Shown here piece by piece: positions 63,978 to 64,000 of a stretch of DNA of 64,000 nt (position 1 is its first letter; the number at the start of each line of letters is the position of its first letter). Origin of the DNA: Sulfuriferula thiophila. Lineage in GTDB: Bacteria; Pseudomonadota; Gammaproteobacteria; Burkholderiales; Sulfuriferulaceae. Made by a program: the position numbers and the translations under genes. Location of the stretch: the NCBI RefSeq assembly GCF_003864975.1, contig NZ_BHGL01000001.1:85066-149065 (forward strand), given 5' to 3'. Under the pieces are notes generated by a model that worked only from the letters and a program-made list of their open reading frames with translations, was not told the DNA's origin and did not search any database.

Positions 63978-64000
63978 ATTTACAGCAGCGGTTTTGAGAT

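Overview
The window looks like chromosomal DNA of a betaproteobacterium, probably Nitrosomonadales (Gallionella/Sulfuricella/Thiobacillus-like). This is inferred from gene content and order, not from a marker search. The signs are: a two-chain glycine decarboxylase behind a tandem glycine riboswitch; 6S RNA between zapA and fau; an aroB-dgt / gltBD-hemE neighbourhood; a NodI/NodJ-like ABC pair; BtuM-like B12 transporters; and a cytochrome-porin fusion next to a dihaem cytochrome. Fbp and the cytochromes would fit a chemolithotroph, but no CO2-fixation or sulfur/iron oxidation operon is present.

Layout. 1-2.6 kb: AT-richer accessory DNA with the end of a type I restriction specificity subunit (hsdS), a HEPN-like protein and a Fic protein. 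2.7-4.7 kb: a lipoprotein phosphatase, a frameshifted membrane protein and a conserved unknown. 4.76-11.15 kb: a glycine-cleavage block, i.e. tandem glycine riboswitch, a 13-codon leader ORF, lipA, a DUF3800 gene that looks inserted, then gcvT-gcvH-gcvPA-gcvPB. 11.2-12.3 kb: a decayed GGDEF-EAL gene. 12.7-14.8 kb: Cyc2-like cytochrome-porin plus dihaem lipoprotein cytochrome. 14.9-19.3 kb: a metzincin-like protein, a DUF938 methyltransferase, and a four-gene minus-strand operon (BtuM-like, periplasmic hydrolase-like, TlpA-like, GNAT). 19.3-30.65 kb: B12 region, with cobT-cobS-cobC on the plus strand and a riboswitch-led minus-strand operon btuB-btuM-cobO-bluB-cbiB-cobD-cobQ-cobU followed by a MazF/RHH toxin-antitoxin pair. 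30.7-33.3 kb: two unknown coupled genes, zapB-zapA, 6S RNA, fau, and an AT-rich gap with DnaA boxes. 33.4-43.4 kb: hemE, gltD, gltB, ABC transporter, hydrolase and ferredoxin, all minus strand. 43.5-56.7 kb: aroB-dgt, a porin, an ECF sigma factor with an unusual membrane anti-sigma/DsrE fusion, rsuA, a c-di-GMP protein, pbpG, yqiA, an RNase II-like gene, tonB and fbp. 56.7-64 kb: tilS, accA, slyD, a ribosomal oxygenase, a structured candidate sRNA, a diiron protein, an iron-type alcohol dehydrogenase, and a tRNA-fMet followed by a boxA/rRNA-leader-like sequence at the right edge.

How genes work together. Glycine sensed by the riboswitch would raise LipA, which lipoylates GcvH in the system encoded just downstream. 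Cobalamin sensed by the second riboswitch would shut off uptake (BtuB, with TonB for energy, and BtuM at the inner membrane) and late assembly (CobO, CbiB, CobD, CobQ, CobU, BluB; CobT/CobS/CobC on the other strand). No corrin-ring genes are seen, so within this window the pathway reads as salvage plus lower-ligand synthesis. The most unusual unit is the sigma factor at 47366 and its partner at 47932, which joins an anti-sigma-like N terminus, one membrane helix and a periplasmic DsrE-like domain.
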